Of a stretch of DNA of 64,000 nt, positions 8,263-17,363 are shown piece after piece; the first letter of the stretch is position 1, and each line of letters opens with the position of its first letter. A program made the translations under genes and the position numbers. Source of the stretch: Methanorbis rubei (GTDB lineage Archaea; Halobacteriota; Methanomicrobia; Methanomicrobiales; Methanocorpusculaceae); assembly GCF_032714495.1 (NCBI RefSeq), contig NZ_JAWDKB010000001.1, positions 186,001 to 250,000 on the forward strand, in the 5' to 3' direction. The notes under the pieces are model-generated. The model searched no databases, was not told where the DNA came from, and was given only the letters and a program-made list of their open reading frames with translations.

Positions 8263-8352
8263 AAAAATAAATCACTCCTCAAAAATCGCCATTGGCGATT
8301 TTTTATTCGCGTTATTCGCGCCATTCGCGTTTCAAAAAAATAAATCACTCCT
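8263..8352. repeat. 17-bp direct repeats enclosing a hairpin and 9-mer repeats
   Basis: AAAAATAAATCACTCCT occurs at 8263-8279 and 8336-8352. The second copy includes the stop codon of the AhpD-like gene. Between them lie the hairpin at 8281-8303 and three ATTCGCG-xx units with 9-nt period (8305-8331). It looks like an insertion that duplicated the gene end, or a slippage product. Confidence 0.6.
8281..8303. terminator. Strong hairpin with flanking T/A runs, downstream of the MCR-activation operon
   Basis: AAAAATCGCC-ATT-GGCGATTTTT forms a 10-bp perfect stem. It lies 42 bp beyond the stop of the last gene of the minus-strand operon and is flanked by A/T runs on both strands, so it could terminate or stabilise that transcript. 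Confidence 0.5.
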
Positions 8353-8803
8353 TCTTCGCAGGAACACCGCCGATCGAACACCCGGCCCCGCACGGCTCCT
8401 TCGACACCTCAGGCATAACACGATACGCATTCGCAAGCACCGACGAGTTCGCGAGAAGTCCTGCCACAAGCACCGCCTCTAAAATTTCCTCCTTCGGAAT
8501 CCCCATCTTCTTTGCAACCTGCATATGATACGCAGTACAGTGATCGCACCGGAGAGCCGACGCAACCGCGAGACTGATCAGCTCAATCACCCGCGGCTCA
8601 AGCGAACTCATCTGATTCACCGCATTCTTATACAAAAGATGCGAGATCAAAGCCTCAGGCGAGTTCTCCAGCTTCTTATAAATCAGCGGAACCGCACCGT
8701 ACTCATTCTCCACGCGCTCCAGCCAGTCCGCAGCCGTCTCCTTTGCTCCTTTCTCCTCAACCTCGCGGACAGCCTCATGAAAATCCAGATCAAATTTCAC
8801 CAT
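8345..8803 (-). CDS. AhpD-like carboxymuconolactone decarboxylase family protein
   Basis: A 152-residue all-helical protein of the CMD/AhpD family. Residues about 90-106 (ALRCDHCTAYHMQVAKKMG) carry the CxxC thiols and the His four residues later that define AhpD-type peroxidase/disulfide reductases; IPKEEILEAVLVAG follows as usual. A Cys pair (CGAGC) occurs near the C-terminus. It is the last gene of the MCR-activation operon, 5 bp after the Mmp7 stop from the ATG at 8803; a GTG at 8812 would overlap Mmp7 by 4 bp. Role inferred: thiol-disulfide exchange or oxidant removal, possibly linked to MCR activation. The substrate is not known. Confidence 0.8.
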   Translation of the reverse strand: MVKFDLDFHEAVREVEEKGAKETAADWLERVENEYGAVPLIYKKLENSPEALISHLLYKNAVNQMSSLEPRVIELISLAVASALRCDHCTAYHMQVAKKMGIPKEEILEAVLVAGLLANSSVLANAYRVMPEVSKEPCGAGCSIGGVPAKKE

Positions 8804-8808
8804 TACAA

Positions 8809-9747
8809 TCACACCACAATATTTGTCTCAGAAAGCGGTCGGATCCGAATCAGAATATAATTCCGCATCCGGGACGGCAGAACATCTGCCACATCCCCGA
8901 CTTTCACATCATCCTCGATCACGAGATCCCTGATCCGTTGTGCATAGTCCGCGTACGCGAGCTTCACCCGAAGGCCCGTCAGCTGCACTGCAATCGGCGA
9001 CGGCGAGTAGACCTCCTCAATTTCCGGGATCTCCTGCTTAATCATATCCTGAATTCTTGCAGGCGACACCGACAACGGATCATGTGAAAGCTCCGCACGC
9101 CGCTGCTCAATCACCCGCTCAACCTCCGCAATCACCACATCCAGACGGTGAATATCAGCCTCCGTCTGCGTCCGGTGCATAAACCGTCCAAGACCGCCGA
9201 CATACCCGGCAACCGGCGGATCAGTCTGCTTCTCAAGAGTCTCTTTGTCTGGAGCACCGGTCAGAATAATCGGCACCGTAACCCCACGGCGGAGTTTCGG
9301 AAACTTCTTCTCAATACAGGACGCAAAATTGCCGAGCACATAAATCGCCATATCATGCTCGTTAATCAGATCCCGCTCCTCATCATTGATCTGCGAAATC
9401 CGTTTGCCAAACCCTCGCGCCATCCCGAGAATGTTTGACTTCGACCCGTTACTTCGCAGATACTCAGCAACATCACACGCCGAGTGTGGCAGATGATGAA
9501 TCTCAAGACTCGGAATTACCACCGCAATCTCGGTCCCCACCAGCGGTGAACTCATAACCTCGCCGGCCAGCGGACGGGAAAACTCCTTCAGCCCCTCGAT
9601 ATCATCCTGCGGCATCAGAACCTGAAGAATCACCTCGTTTGCGATATTATGTCGCTGCACAATATAGCCGCCGAGATCTTCAATGTAGTCCACGATCTCG
9701 TCGAGCCGGTAGACACCGCCCTTATACGTAACCGGAACAAGAATCAT
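8809..9747 (-). CDS. mmp7: Methanogenesis marker protein 7
   Basis: A 312-residue protein recognised as methanogenesis marker 7 by its start (MILVPVTYKGGVYRLDEI), the central GNFASCIEKKFPKLRRG segment and its position. Marker 7 is a component of the MCR activation complex together with other marker proteins and ATPase A2, which reduces the nickel of coenzyme F430 to Ni(I). The motif CxE after Ser is one of few Cys residues available as ligand. The gene overlaps marker 17 by 4 bp upstream and is followed by the AhpD-like gene. The family assignment is confident; the individual biochemical role is from published work on the complex. Confidence 0.88.
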   Translation of the reverse strand: MILVPVTYKGGVYRLDEIVDYIEDLGGYIVQRHNIANEVILQVLMPQDDIEGLKEFSRPLAGEVMSSPLVGTEIAVVIPSLEIHHLPHSACDVAEYLRSNGSKSNILGMARGFGKRISQINDEERDLINEHDMAIYVLGNFASCIEKKFPKLRRGVTVPIILTGAPDKETLEKQTDPPVAGYVGGLGRFMHRTQTEADIHRLDVVIAEVERVIEQRRAELSHDPLSVSPARIQDMIKQEIPEIEEVYSPSPIAVQLTGLRVKLAYADYAQRIRDLVIEDDVKVGDVADVLPSRMRNYILIRIRPLSETNIVV

Positions 9748-10325
9748 CGAAGTTTCGCCTCCATCATCTTGAACCGGTCAGCGATCAGCTGCTCAACAGC
9801 CTCTGCCGGAAGTGTGTTCTCGCTTGCCGCGTACGAAAATCTGTCAGAGCCGTAGTTCTCGCGACGAACCTTGAACCCTTCAGGCGCAATCACCTGAATT
9901 GCATAAATCAGGTCCTTATACAGCGACTCTGCGGGGTCTATCACTACCCAGCTCGCGAGATCTTTGGGGATCTCCACATTGCTGATGATCACCGTGAACC
10001 GGTCAGGTTGATCCACATTCTCATGTCCGAGCTTGTTCCACATCATCTTCAGCATCGCCGCAAGATATGTCTCATCGCCGACTGAGATCGTTGCTTTTCC
10101 GTCCTGCACCAGAACATTTCCCACATCCGCCACACGGATTGCCGCACGCGGCGGCCGGATAAGACCGGTCGCAACAAACAGCGGGTACTCAGGATCAATG
10201 TAGAGATGCAGGCCTTCAACGATCGACAGAAGATGATGATCCTGCAGAACCGTTGTCGCGATTTTGTTGTAGTTTTCCGCTCCATCCTCCGTGGACTCAA
10301 CCGCGAAGTAGTCTAAGCCTGCCAT
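9744..10325 (-). CDS. mmp17: Methanogenesis marker protein 17
   Basis: A 193-residue protein matching methanogenesis marker 17 in length and features (DYFAVESTEDGAENYNKI at the N-terminus, RPPRAAIRVADVG, and a C-terminal FKMMEAKLR). It is known as a component of MCR activation preparations with marker 7, marker 3 and A2. The gene abuts marker 15 (start at 10325, next gene from 10326) and overlaps marker 7 by 4 bp, so all are probably one transcript. No membrane segment or signal, so it is cytosolic. No catalytic motif is evident. Confidence 0.87.
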   Translation of the reverse strand: MAGLDYFAVESTEDGAENYNKIATTVLQDHHLLSIVEGLHLYIDPEYPLFVATGLIRPPRAAIRVADVGNVLVQDGKATISVGDETYLAAMLKMMWNKLGHENVDQPDRFTVIISNVEIPKDLASWVVIDPAESLYKDLIYAIQVIAPEGFKVRRENYGSDRFSYAASENTLPAEAVEQLIADRFKMMEAKLR

Positions 10326-11579
10326 CTACGCCTCCTTCTTCTTATCGATAAATCCGGAGGAAAGCAGAGCGCCGCCGGTTGCGCCGATGTACTGCGAATG
10401 GTGCGGGACAACAACTTCGGTGTTCAGCATTCTGCCCATTGCGCGAACCAGTCCCTGAATCAAAGACGAACCGCCGACCATAATGACCGGTTCTTTGATG
10501 TCGACTTCCTGTAACTGCTGTTCATACACCTGCTGGGCGACGCTGTGGCAAGCCGCAGCCGCCACATCCTCACGCGAGTATCCGGCGGCAAGTGCGTTCA
10601 CCAGCGACTGGGTACCAAACACAATACAGTAACTGTTCATCGGCACATTCTCGCCGCCGTCGCTCTTCATCGAAAGAGCACCGAGCTCGGTGATGTCAAC
10701 GTCCAGACGTTTTGCCGTCATCTCAAGGAACCGTCCTGATGCGCCGGCACAGATACCGCCCATCGTAAACGAGCCCGGAATTCCGTCGTTCACGCTGATA
10801 GCTTTGTTGTCCATACCGCCGATGTCAATAACGGTGGCAAATCCTTTCTGAGCACCTGCGAGATACACCGCTCCCTTCGAGTTCACGGTGAGCTCTTCTT
10901 GGATAAGGTCGGCCTTCATGTGTTTGCCGACCAAAAATCTACCGTATCCGGTTGTCGCGGTCGCTTCAATATCAGATCTTCTGAGACCCGACTCTTCGAG
11001 AGCCAGCGCGATCACTTCGTCCGCGCTCTTCAGAACCTCGGTCGTCGGTCTCCATCCGGTACCGACGATTTTGTCGTCCTGCATGATGATGCACTTCGTG
11101 GTCGAGGATCCTGAGTCCACGCCCATCGTGGTTCCAACCTGTACCTCACGCGCCATCAGACCGCGGCGGCGGGCAATCGTAGTGAGCGCTTCAAGTCTGG
11201 TGAGCAGTGTGGACGAGCCGGTTCGTTCGTTGAACGAGTAGGAGACAACCGGAATGCGGGAGTTTTCCACAATATATCGTCTCAGCTCGTTTCTGACGAT
11301 TGCCGCTTCCGCGCACCGGAAACAGCTGGCAATAAAAATACCGTCGGCCTCGATTCTTCCCTCAACAATTGCCTCTGCCCGCGCGATCGCAAGTTTTAAG
11401 TCAGGGCTTTTCACTGGCAGACCAAAGTCCTTGTAGGCGCGTTTCACATCCTTCAAGGCAACGTCCGGGTAAAACATTTTGCCGCCGACTGTTTCTGCGG
11501 CTGTCGTAATTTCGTTCTGGATACCGCTGTACTCTGCGCCGCAGGTAATCTGGGCAATTCTCACCGGCTGTTCACTCAT
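10326..11579 (-). CDS. mmp15: Methanogenesis marker protein 15 (BadF/HgdC-type ATPase)
   Basis: A 417-residue protein. The N-terminal ~145 residues carry [10 protein letters not shown] (CxxC-like), and the rest is an ASKHA-fold ATPase of the 2-hydroxyacyl-CoA dehydratase activator type: phosphate-1 [14 protein letters not shown], phosphate-2 [12 protein letters not shown], and the [14 protein letters not shown] segment whose Cys, with SYCIVF further on, would bind a 4Fe-4S cluster between two subunits. In related activators ATP hydrolysis drives low-potential electron transfer, which fits a role in reductive MCR activation or F430-related chemistry. That role is inference. Overlaps marker 5 by 8 bp. 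Confidence 0.88.
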   Translation of the reverse strand: MSEQPVRIAQITCGAEYSGIQNEITTAAETVGGKMFYPDVALKDVKRAYKDFGLPVKSPDLKLAIARAEAIVEGRIEADGIFIASCFRCAEAAIVRNELRRYIVENSRIPVVSYSFNERTGSSTLLTRLEALTTIARRRGLMAREVQVGTTMGVDSGSSTTKCIIMQDDKIVGTGWRPTTEVLKSADEVIALALEESGLRRSDIEATATTGYGRFLVGKHMKADLIQEELTVNSKGAVYLAGAQKGFATVIDIGGMDNKAISVNDGIPGSFTMGGICAGASGRFLEMTAKRLDVDITELGALSMKSDGGENVPMNSYCIVFGTQSLVNALAAGYSREDVAAAACHSVAQQVYEQQLQEVDIKEPVIMVGGSSLIQGLVRAMGRMLNTEVVVPHHSQYIGATGGALLSSGFIDKKKEA

Positions 11580-12024
11580 GTTTTTTCACCTCAAGATTTA
11601 CCAGAAATTCTTTTATGGCCGCAACAAAGGTTACGCCTTCATCCTTTGACGTCGGATACCGCAGTTCCAGACGCGGGATATCACGTTCGCGGAGCATGAA
11701 GCAGAGAAGCTCGTTGGTTCTCGCACAGCCCATGCAGCCGAACGCGAGTTCAGGCTCATCGATGATGATCGCAGCTTCTGCTTCTTCGACCATCGGGCCG
11801 TAGAGAGACATTCGTCCGCGGATGCCGGACGGAACTTCGACCGCGGCCCATTTAAGACCTTTCTGCGGATCGTCAGAGGTCATCTGAATCGGCGGGGAAT
11901 CAAATCCCGGAGTCTGAACATGTTCGCGGATTGCGATCGCCGAGCCGAGTGGTTCGTGGCCGAACCGTGCCACGAGGTCGGATAAGATGAGGCTGGTTGC
12001 CGGATAGATGAATACTTTTGCCAT
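11572..12024 (-). CDS. mmp5: Methanogenesis marker protein 5
   Basis: A 150-residue protein with the marker 5 signature: [20 protein letters not shown] at the start and [17 protein letters not shown], a CxxC motif, in the second half. Found only in methanogens and relatives. The precise function is unknown. It lies between marker 6 (4-bp gap) and marker 15 (8-bp overlap), so it belongs to the same transcript as A2. The CxxC suggests metal or cluster binding or a redox thiol pair. Confidence 0.87.
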   Translation of the reverse strand: MAKVFIYPATSLILSDLVARFGHEPLGSAIAIREHVQTPGFDSPPIQMTSDDPQKGLKWAAVEVPSGIRGRMSLYGPMVEEAEAAIIIDEPELAFGCMGCARTNELLCFMLRERDIPRLELRYPTSKDEGVTFVAAIKEFLVNLEVKKHE

Positions 12025-12028
12025 TTGA

Positions 12029-12487
12029 TTACTCCTCCTTGATGAGTGATGTTAAAATATCGACATCAAGCGCGTCCGGCATCGGCAGTTCCTTTGCGGC
12101 TGCGGCTTTCAGTTCTTTTTTCGTCATTTTATCGGTTTCTTCGAGGCCGTGGGCGATGTAGCGAATCATACCCATCTCATACTCGTGGCCGAGATACCCG
12201 GGCCGCGCACCGCCGAGGTCGGCACGACACCTGCGTGCGTCTCCGGGCGGAAACCCGCGATCCTTGACATAGATCCGATACGGATCCATCTTTCGCAGGT
12301 GTGCGATGATTCGATCCACGTCTTCGGGGCTGCCGGTTATCTGGCATCCGAAACAGGTCTCTTTGATCATGACTCCCTGAGCGATTTCATATGCTGCGGT
12401 TGCGATGTCCTGCGGCGTTGTGTCGGGCGAGTCCACGAACACGTATTTCGTGACGGTGCCGACATACTGAGGAACGTAAGGTTTCAT
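12029..12487 (-). CDS. mmp6: Methanogenesis marker protein 6
   Basis: A 152-residue protein matching marker 6: TKYVFVDSPDTTPQDIA near the start, KETCFGCQITG with a CxxC pair at about residue 44, and an RGFPPGDARRCRADLGGARP block. The start ATG overlaps the stop of marker 3 by 4 bp, indicating translational coupling. The family is restricted to methanogens; related archaeal MCR-containing organisms often share it. Individual function is not established. Confidence 0.87.
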   Translation of the reverse strand: MKPYVPQYVGTVTKYVFVDSPDTTPQDIATAAYEIAQGVMIKETCFGCQITGSPEDVDRIIAHLRKMDPYRIYVKDRGFPPGDARRCRADLGGARPGYLGHEYEMGMIRYIAHGLEETDKMTKKELKAAAAKELPMPDALDVDILTSLIKEE

Positions 12488-14034
12488 GGTTTTACCTCAC
12501 GGATGAAGACAGTCGCCCCTTCTTTGATGAGCGGGAGTTTATCGATGTCGATGACCGTTCCAACAACGTTTGTTCCTTCGAGCGGTTCACCGGTCGGCCC
12601 GTACTCGGTGTTCGTGACGGTCCGGACACCGGTCATGCCGCGGGCTCTCCGTGCATCGTTGGTGATGGCGAGAGTGTGCGGCGAGACCGCACTCTTCGGA
12701 ACGTTTTCCGGAATGATGTTGACGCCTGAAGGGAAGTCCGGCTTGAAGAGGTACATCTCTTCATCGATGTTGTAGAAGAACGGCATGCTGCCGATCGCAT
12801 ACATCTTCAGACCGGTTACGCGGCGGAAGAGGTCAACGGTCAGCGGAGCGTTTTCATAATCAAGCGTGATGTCGATCACGTCGGTCAAAGCAACGGTGAT
12901 GAGTTCGACTTTTCCTTCTTTGAGAAGTTCAAGAGTGGTGGCTGGTTTATGGTCGATGACGACGCGGCCGGCGACGTCTCGGTTGTCGGCAAACACGCGA
13001 AGCCCGCGGGCTTTTGCCAACGCCACTGCATCTCCCAGCGGAAGACCGCGGAGGTCAAGCTGTTTTGGCGCGACATCCACCGAGAGTTTTGTGCCGGCGG
13101 TCGCAAACCTTGCGAGTTCCACGCCGCGGGTCACGGTTCCGGTGCGGGTGTGGTACTGGTTGCTTGGCACGTCTTTGGTGTAGATGTAGACGGCTCCCGA
13201 ACTTTTTCCCGATGTTCGCACGGTGACGGTTCCTTCACGCCGCGGTTTCTGGCGTTCGAGGGGCACACTGAGTCTGCCTTCGGCATGGTCGCGGATGTAG
13301 GTGGACGCGGTCCGGTCAACCAAGTAACCTGAGTTGCGCATGGCGAATAGCAAATGTTCAACCGACTCGGTGCATTCTGTGTCGATTTTACTGTGGTCCT
13401 CGTCGTAGCCTTCGGCTTTGATGCTGATTTTTGAAAAAACCTGCATGCCGTCCTCAAGTTTGAGCGAGAGGTCGGTCGTGAGGGTTGCGCTGGTTTTGTC
13501 GACCGAAGAAAAAACCTGTTCGATTTTCGTGATCCGGTCGCCGTTTCGCCACCGGTTCATGATGCCAAGACCAGAGATTACCGTGCCGAGCACCGCACCG
13601 CCAGCAGCCGCGCCATGGTCTGCCATGTGCTGCAAACGGGAAAACATCAGGTATGAGGTGTTTGAGTCGTATCCTCCGCAGCCGAGGGCGACAACGCCGC
13701 GGTCATAGCGATAGGATTTGTGGTCAGGGGTGAACTCTGCGTGGAACGGGCCGAACGCTGCTGCGTACTTGTCTTCCCAGTGCACACGGAGGTTGGCGTC
13801 CGTGACGTCGCCGGTTGGGATCGGCAGCACGACGCCCGGCAGGAGTTCAACCACAATGTCGCCTGCGGTGGTAATGAATCTGAGGTGTGCAGTCTCTTTG
13901 GACTCAGCGGCAGAGCCTGGCCTGAGTACCGCAATGCTGCATCCCGTCGGATGGTCAGGCAGGATTGCTGAGAGGGTTGCGCCGGCTTTTGCCTCGATTT
14001 GTTCACCGTTCAGATACAGATGCATGTTTGTCAT
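12484..14034 (-). CDS. mmp3: Methanogenesis marker protein 3 (UPF0288 family)
   Basis: A 516-residue protein recognised as marker 3 (UPF0288). It begins with a ubiquitin-like or beta-grasp-like segment (MHLYLNGEQIEAKAGATLS) and contains a central peptidyl-prolyl-isomerase-like stretch (SGAVYIYTKDVPSN then HTRTGTVTRGVELARFA), as seen in cyclophilin-like folds of this family. The C-terminal part (ANDARRARGMTG-like, GTNVVGTVIDIDKL) is conserved. Reported as a component of MCR activation preparations. It starts 24 bp after the A2 stop and overlaps marker 6 by 4 bp. Confidence 0.88.
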   Translation of the reverse strand: MTNMHLYLNGEQIEAKAGATLSAILPDHPTGCSIAVLRPGSAAESKETAHLRFITTAGDIVVELLPGVVLPIPTGDVTDANLRVHWEDKYAAAFGPFHAEFTPDHKSYRYDRGVVALGCGGYDSNTSYLMFSRLQHMADHGAAAGGAVLGTVISGLGIMNRWRNGDRITKIEQVFSSVDKTSATLTTDLSLKLEDGMQVFSKISIKAEGYDEDHSKIDTECTESVEHLLFAMRNSGYLVDRTASTYIRDHAEGRLSVPLERQKPRREGTVTVRTSGKSSGAVYIYTKDVPSNQYHTRTGTVTRGVELARFATAGTKLSVDVAPKQLDLRGLPLGDAVALAKARGLRVFADNRDVAGRVVIDHKPATTLELLKEGKVELITVALTDVIDITLDYENAPLTVDLFRRVTGLKMYAIGSMPFFYNIDEEMYLFKPDFPSGVNIIPENVPKSAVSPHTLAITNDARRARGMTGVRTVTNTEYGPTGEPLEGTNVVGTVIDIDKLPLIKEGATVFIREVKP

Positions 14035-14058
14035 GATGTGCGTCCTTCTTGTTCACAC

Positions 14059-15849
14059 TCACATCTCAAACATTTCGTCCGTGCTGGCATGCAGAACTCC
14101 TGCGTCCTGTTCAGGTACGGCGTCTCCCTTGGGATCGGCCTGGGTCGGCACGGATTTTGGTGCGTTGGCCGCAACCCGGTCGCGCTCGTTGGCAACGGCA
14201 CGTGCCATGATATCCTTTTCTGCGTCGGTGAGGCTGTCGAGAATCTCGTGTGTCTGGCCGATTGAGATGATTTTTCCGCCGCGCATGAACATGCACCGGT
14301 CGCAGACATCGCGGACGAACTCCATGTCATGCGAGACGATAACAAACGTTTCGTCCATCTCTTCGCGTGCATGGATGATGGAGTGTTTGACGTCGACTTT
14401 GGTGATCGGGTCCATGGTTCCGGTGGGTTCGTCAAGCAGAATGATTCTCGGCTCGCGGATGAGCACCTGAGCAAGGGCAACGCGGTGTTTTTCTCCTTCG
14501 GACAGGGTCGACGGGTATCGTCCGAGGACGTCTTTTGCTTTCTTCTCGGTGAACCCTGCCATCTGCAAAGTTATCATTGCTTTTCGGGTGGCGAGCTCTT
14601 TAGGAAACTCAAGACCGATTGCGTCTGTTAAGTTATCGATGATGGTTCGGTGGGGATAGAGGTCATACTCCTGATGCAGGAGACCGACGTACTGTTTTGC
14701 CCGGCCGCGGTAGAGGTAGCCGGGTTTGGTCATGTCGATCCATTCATCCCCAATTCTGATCTCAAGTTTTCCGTCGGTGGGTTCGTAGAGGCCTGCGATC
14801 ATTTTGGAGAGTGTGGTTTTTCCTCCGCCTGATACACCGATGATACCGAAAATTTCCCGTTCGTTTATTTCAAAGGAGACGTTGTCGACTGCTTTGATGA
14901 CACCGCGGTCAACGGCGATGAATTTTTTTGCGAGATGGTCGGCTCGAACAATCGGGTTTCCGATCTCCTGATCGATGTACTGGAGATCGTCTTTGTAGCC
15001 TGCCATGAAGGCTTCGATGATCTCATCAGCCGATCCGACTTTGATAATTTTTCCGTCGTCAAGGAGAACGGCGCGGTCGGCGACGTCTTCTAACACCTGC
15101 GAGAAGTGGGAGGTGACGAGCATTCCCATGTTCTTTTCTTTGGCGACTTCTTTTAAGAGGTCGTGCACGATTTTTGCGGTTTTCGGGTCAAGGGTTCCGG
15201 TGGGTTCGTCGGCGAAGAGGAATATGGGTTCGCGGGCGAGCTGGCGTGCGAGGACGACACGCTGTTTTTCTCCGCCTGAGAGGTCGCGGGCGATGTGCAT
15301 CATTCTGTGGCTGAGTCTGACTTCTTCAAGGAGGTCAGCCGCTCTGCCGATGGATTTTTCTGCCGGATAGTTGACGTCGTCAAGAGCACGGAGAACGTTT
15401 TCGATGACACGGTCGTTGCCGTAGAGACCAAACGTGCGCTGGAACATGATGGCGGTTTTTGCCATGATATGGGTTTTGATTCCCTCGTTTTCCGGTGCCC
15501 AGAGGTCGATGTCTCTTTCTTTGAAGCTGCCGCCGCAGTCGCAGGCAGTGCCTGCAGCGCTCGGCAGTTCAATTTTTCCGCAATTTTGGCAGACCGCAAC
15601 ATGATAGATGATGGTGCCTGAGGTCGGAGGCTGGTCGATGCCACGGACGAGGTGGATGAGTACGGTTTTTCCACATCCTGATCGTCCGATGACACCGACG
15701 ATTTCTCCTTCAGCGATCTCGAGGTTGATGTGGTCCAGAATACGTACCATCTCCGACGCACTGCAGGCCGGGGCATTATCGGAAGGATCGGCAGGATTTG
15801 CAGGAAAATCCATGCAGAGGTCCTTTATGGTGATAAATGGTTTCGTCAT
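14059..15849 (-). CDS. atwA: MCR activation protein A2 (ATP-binding AtwA type)
   Basis: A 596-residue soluble protein with two ABC ATPase domains in one chain. Domain 1: Walker A GRSGCGKT at 55-62, a four-Cys zinc-binding insertion (Cys 87, 90, 103, 105), signature LSGGEKQR, Walker B FADEPTG. Domain 2: Walker A GVSGGGKT, signature LSEGEKHR, Walker B LLDEPTG. There is no membrane domain, so it is not a transporter. A2 is known to be needed for ATP-dependent activation of methyl-coenzyme M reductase. It is the first gene of the marker operon; an SD-like GAGGATG precedes the ATG at 15849. Confidence 0.92.
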   Translation of the reverse strand: MTKPFITIKDLCMDFPANPADPSDNAPACSASEMVRILDHINLEIAEGEIVGVIGRSGCGKTVLIHLVRGIDQPPTSGTIIYHVAVCQNCGKIELPSAAGTACDCGGSFKERDIDLWAPENEGIKTHIMAKTAIMFQRTFGLYGNDRVIENVLRALDDVNYPAEKSIGRAADLLEEVRLSHRMMHIARDLSGGEKQRVVLARQLAREPIFLFADEPTGTLDPKTAKIVHDLLKEVAKEKNMGMLVTSHFSQVLEDVADRAVLLDDGKIIKVGSADEIIEAFMAGYKDDLQYIDQEIGNPIVRADHLAKKFIAVDRGVIKAVDNVSFEINEREIFGIIGVSGGGKTTLSKMIAGLYEPTDGKLEIRIGDEWIDMTKPGYLYRGRAKQYVGLLHQEYDLYPHRTIIDNLTDAIGLEFPKELATRKAMITLQMAGFTEKKAKDVLGRYPSTLSEGEKHRVALAQVLIREPRIILLDEPTGTMDPITKVDVKHSIIHAREEMDETFVIVSHDMEFVRDVCDRCMFMRGGKIISIGQTHEILDSLTDAEKDIMARAVANERDRVAANAPKSVPTQADPKGDAVPEQDAGVLHASTDEMFEM

Positions 15850-15995
15850 TCAAACATCCTCTATATCGCTAATTGTATGTGCTCTGAGGTGTTATTAGTG
15901 TTTAGAAGAGTGCATTCAGGGAAATTCGGGTTCACGATGTTACTTTTTTTGTGGAAGTTATTCTGAAACGCGAATCGCATTTCTGATTTTTATTC

Positions 15996-17000
15996 TCAGG
16001 AAAACCATGAGTCCAGTGTCGCCTGCCCCTTCGATGACCCGAGCCGCTCAAGCCCTGCCGACACCCGCTCCTCGGAAAACCCGTGCTGTTCGCAGAGAAT
16101 CTCCACAACCTTCTCCCGCACCGGCGCTTTCTTTGCAATCGTATACTGCTTCTCAACCGGCGGCTCAAGGAAGTAGCGGATCAACTCCTCAGGGTCAGCA
16201 GCATTCTCTGACTCACCAATTCGCTCCGCAAACTTTCCCTCCTTCACAAGTTTCACCGCCGTCTTGGGCCCCACGCCCTTCACCCCACTATTATAATCAG
16301 TCCCGATCAAAAGAGCCGCCGCGATCAAATCCACCTGTGTCATCTCAAGACCGCCTAAGACCTGATCCAACAGCAGCTGCTCAGGATACACAGCCACCAC
16401 TTTTCCATTCACGCGGCGCTTGCCTGACACCGTCAGATTGCGCAAAAGCTTCGGCGCTCCAAACAACAGCGAATCATAATCCTGCGACACCGCATACGTC
16501 ACATCCCCCACAGCCGCCATATACGCAGACTGCGCCTCCCCCTCCTCCGGCGCCTGCACCCAAGGAATCCCCAGAGCCGTCAAAAGCTCCTTTGACGACT
16601 CAAGAATAAACGCATCAACCTTCGACGACGCCATCGCATACTTGCGTGCCGACTCCTCGTCCCCTTCTTTCACGGCGCGCTCCCATGACTCCTTCGCATT
16701 CTCCCGAATAACCCGCCGCTCCGCAAGCGTCGCCTCCTTGAACTTCGGCGGTTTCCCGTCAAAAACATACACCGGCGTAATATTCTTCTCCACCAGATTC
16801 GCCGTCCGAAACAAAAGACCGCTCAAGTGAGACGTAATTCGTCCCTCCTCATCCATCAGCGGCGTCCCGTCCGGCTGGCGGATTCCGCTCAAAAACTGGT
16901 ACAATGCATTAAACGCATCAATCGCCGCGATGCCGCCCAGCCGGTCCCATGGGAGTACCTCCTTATAATCCGCAATCAGCGGCCGCAGCGCAACGCCCAT
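15996..17000 (-). CDS. fen: Flap endonuclease 1
   Basis: A 334-residue structure-specific nuclease of Okazaki fragment processing and repair. Visible: N-terminal XPG domain ([24 protein letters not shown]), internal XPG domain ([17 protein letters not shown] with the acidic metal ligands, then [10 protein letters not shown]), helix-hairpin-helix ([14 protein letters not shown]), and a C-terminal PCNA-binding box QATLDSWF. Length is normal. It is separated from the downstream A2 operon by 146 bp, and follows the small membrane protein at 17004-17321 directly. Confidence 0.95.
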   Translation of the reverse strand: MGVALRPLIADYKEVLPWDRLGGIAAIDAFNALYQFLSGIRQPDGTPLMDEEGRITSHLSGLLFRTANLVEKNITPVYVFDGKPPKFKEATLAERRVIRENAKESWERAVKEGDEESARKYAMASSKVDAFILESSKELLTALGIPWVQAPEEGEAQSAYMAAVGDVTYAVSQDYDSLLFGAPKLLRNLTVSGKRRVNGKVVAVYPEQLLLDQVLGGLEMTQVDLIAAALLIGTDYNSGVKGVGPKTAVKLVKEGKFAERIGESENAADPEELIRYFLEPPVEKQYTIAKKAPVREKVVEILCEQHGFSEERVSAGLERLGSSKGQATLDSWFS

Positions 17001-17003
17001 GGA

Positions 17004-17321
17004 TTACCTGTACATTCTGCTCTTAATACTCTCGACCGCCTCGACAACCTTCTGCGACGTTGCATCCTGTTTCTGTATCAACTGTCTGCCGAGATCCTCA
17101 AGATTGCCGCGCATGATTCGCTCGCGTGCCGCGCTCTCCTCCTCAAGACGACGGAGACGTGCAAGAATCTGGAGAAGCAGTATGCCAACACATATGATTA
17201 AGAGTTCAATCCCAATCGCTACAATAGCGTCCTGCCACAGTCTGATGAGCGCAGCAAGGCCCGAAACCGCCATCACTATCACTAGCAAAATCTCAGGTAG
17301 GCATTCGCGACGAACATTCAT
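17004..17321 (-). CDS. Small membrane protein with C-terminal coiled coil
   Basis: A 105-residue protein of unknown function. Two hydrophobic segments at about 9-27 and 32-53 are followed by a charged helical tail (LARLRRLEEESAARERIM...) likely to form a coiled coil on the cytoplasmic side. It is directly upstream of the FEN1 gene with a 3-bp gap and divergent from the presenilin-like gene, with only 42 bp between. Probably co-transcribed with fen; the link to DNA repair is unproven. Confidence 0.65.
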   Translation of the reverse strand: MNVRRECLPEILLVIVMAVSGLAALIRLWQDAIVAIGIELLIICVGILLLQILARLRRLEEESAARERIMRGNLEDLGRQLIQKQDATSQKVVEAVESIKSRMYR

Positions 17322-17363
17322 AATTTAACTAAGGAGACCGCTAAAATATTAAGTTACCTATAC

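Larger units (their letters stand above)
7715..8344. other. Gene-free region downstream of the second surface protein
   Basis: Bases 7715-8034 show nothing recognisable apart from GTAAGGGAG just after the stop, also present after the first paralogue. A repeat relic lies at 8035-8215 and a direct-repeat-flanked hairpin element at 8263-8352. No credible reading frame on either strand. Confidence 0.5.

Noticed and set aside
14059-15849. ABC transporter ATPase
   Set aside because: Although it has two ABC domains, there is no permease gene, a zinc insertion is present, and the context and sequence fit MCR activation protein A2.
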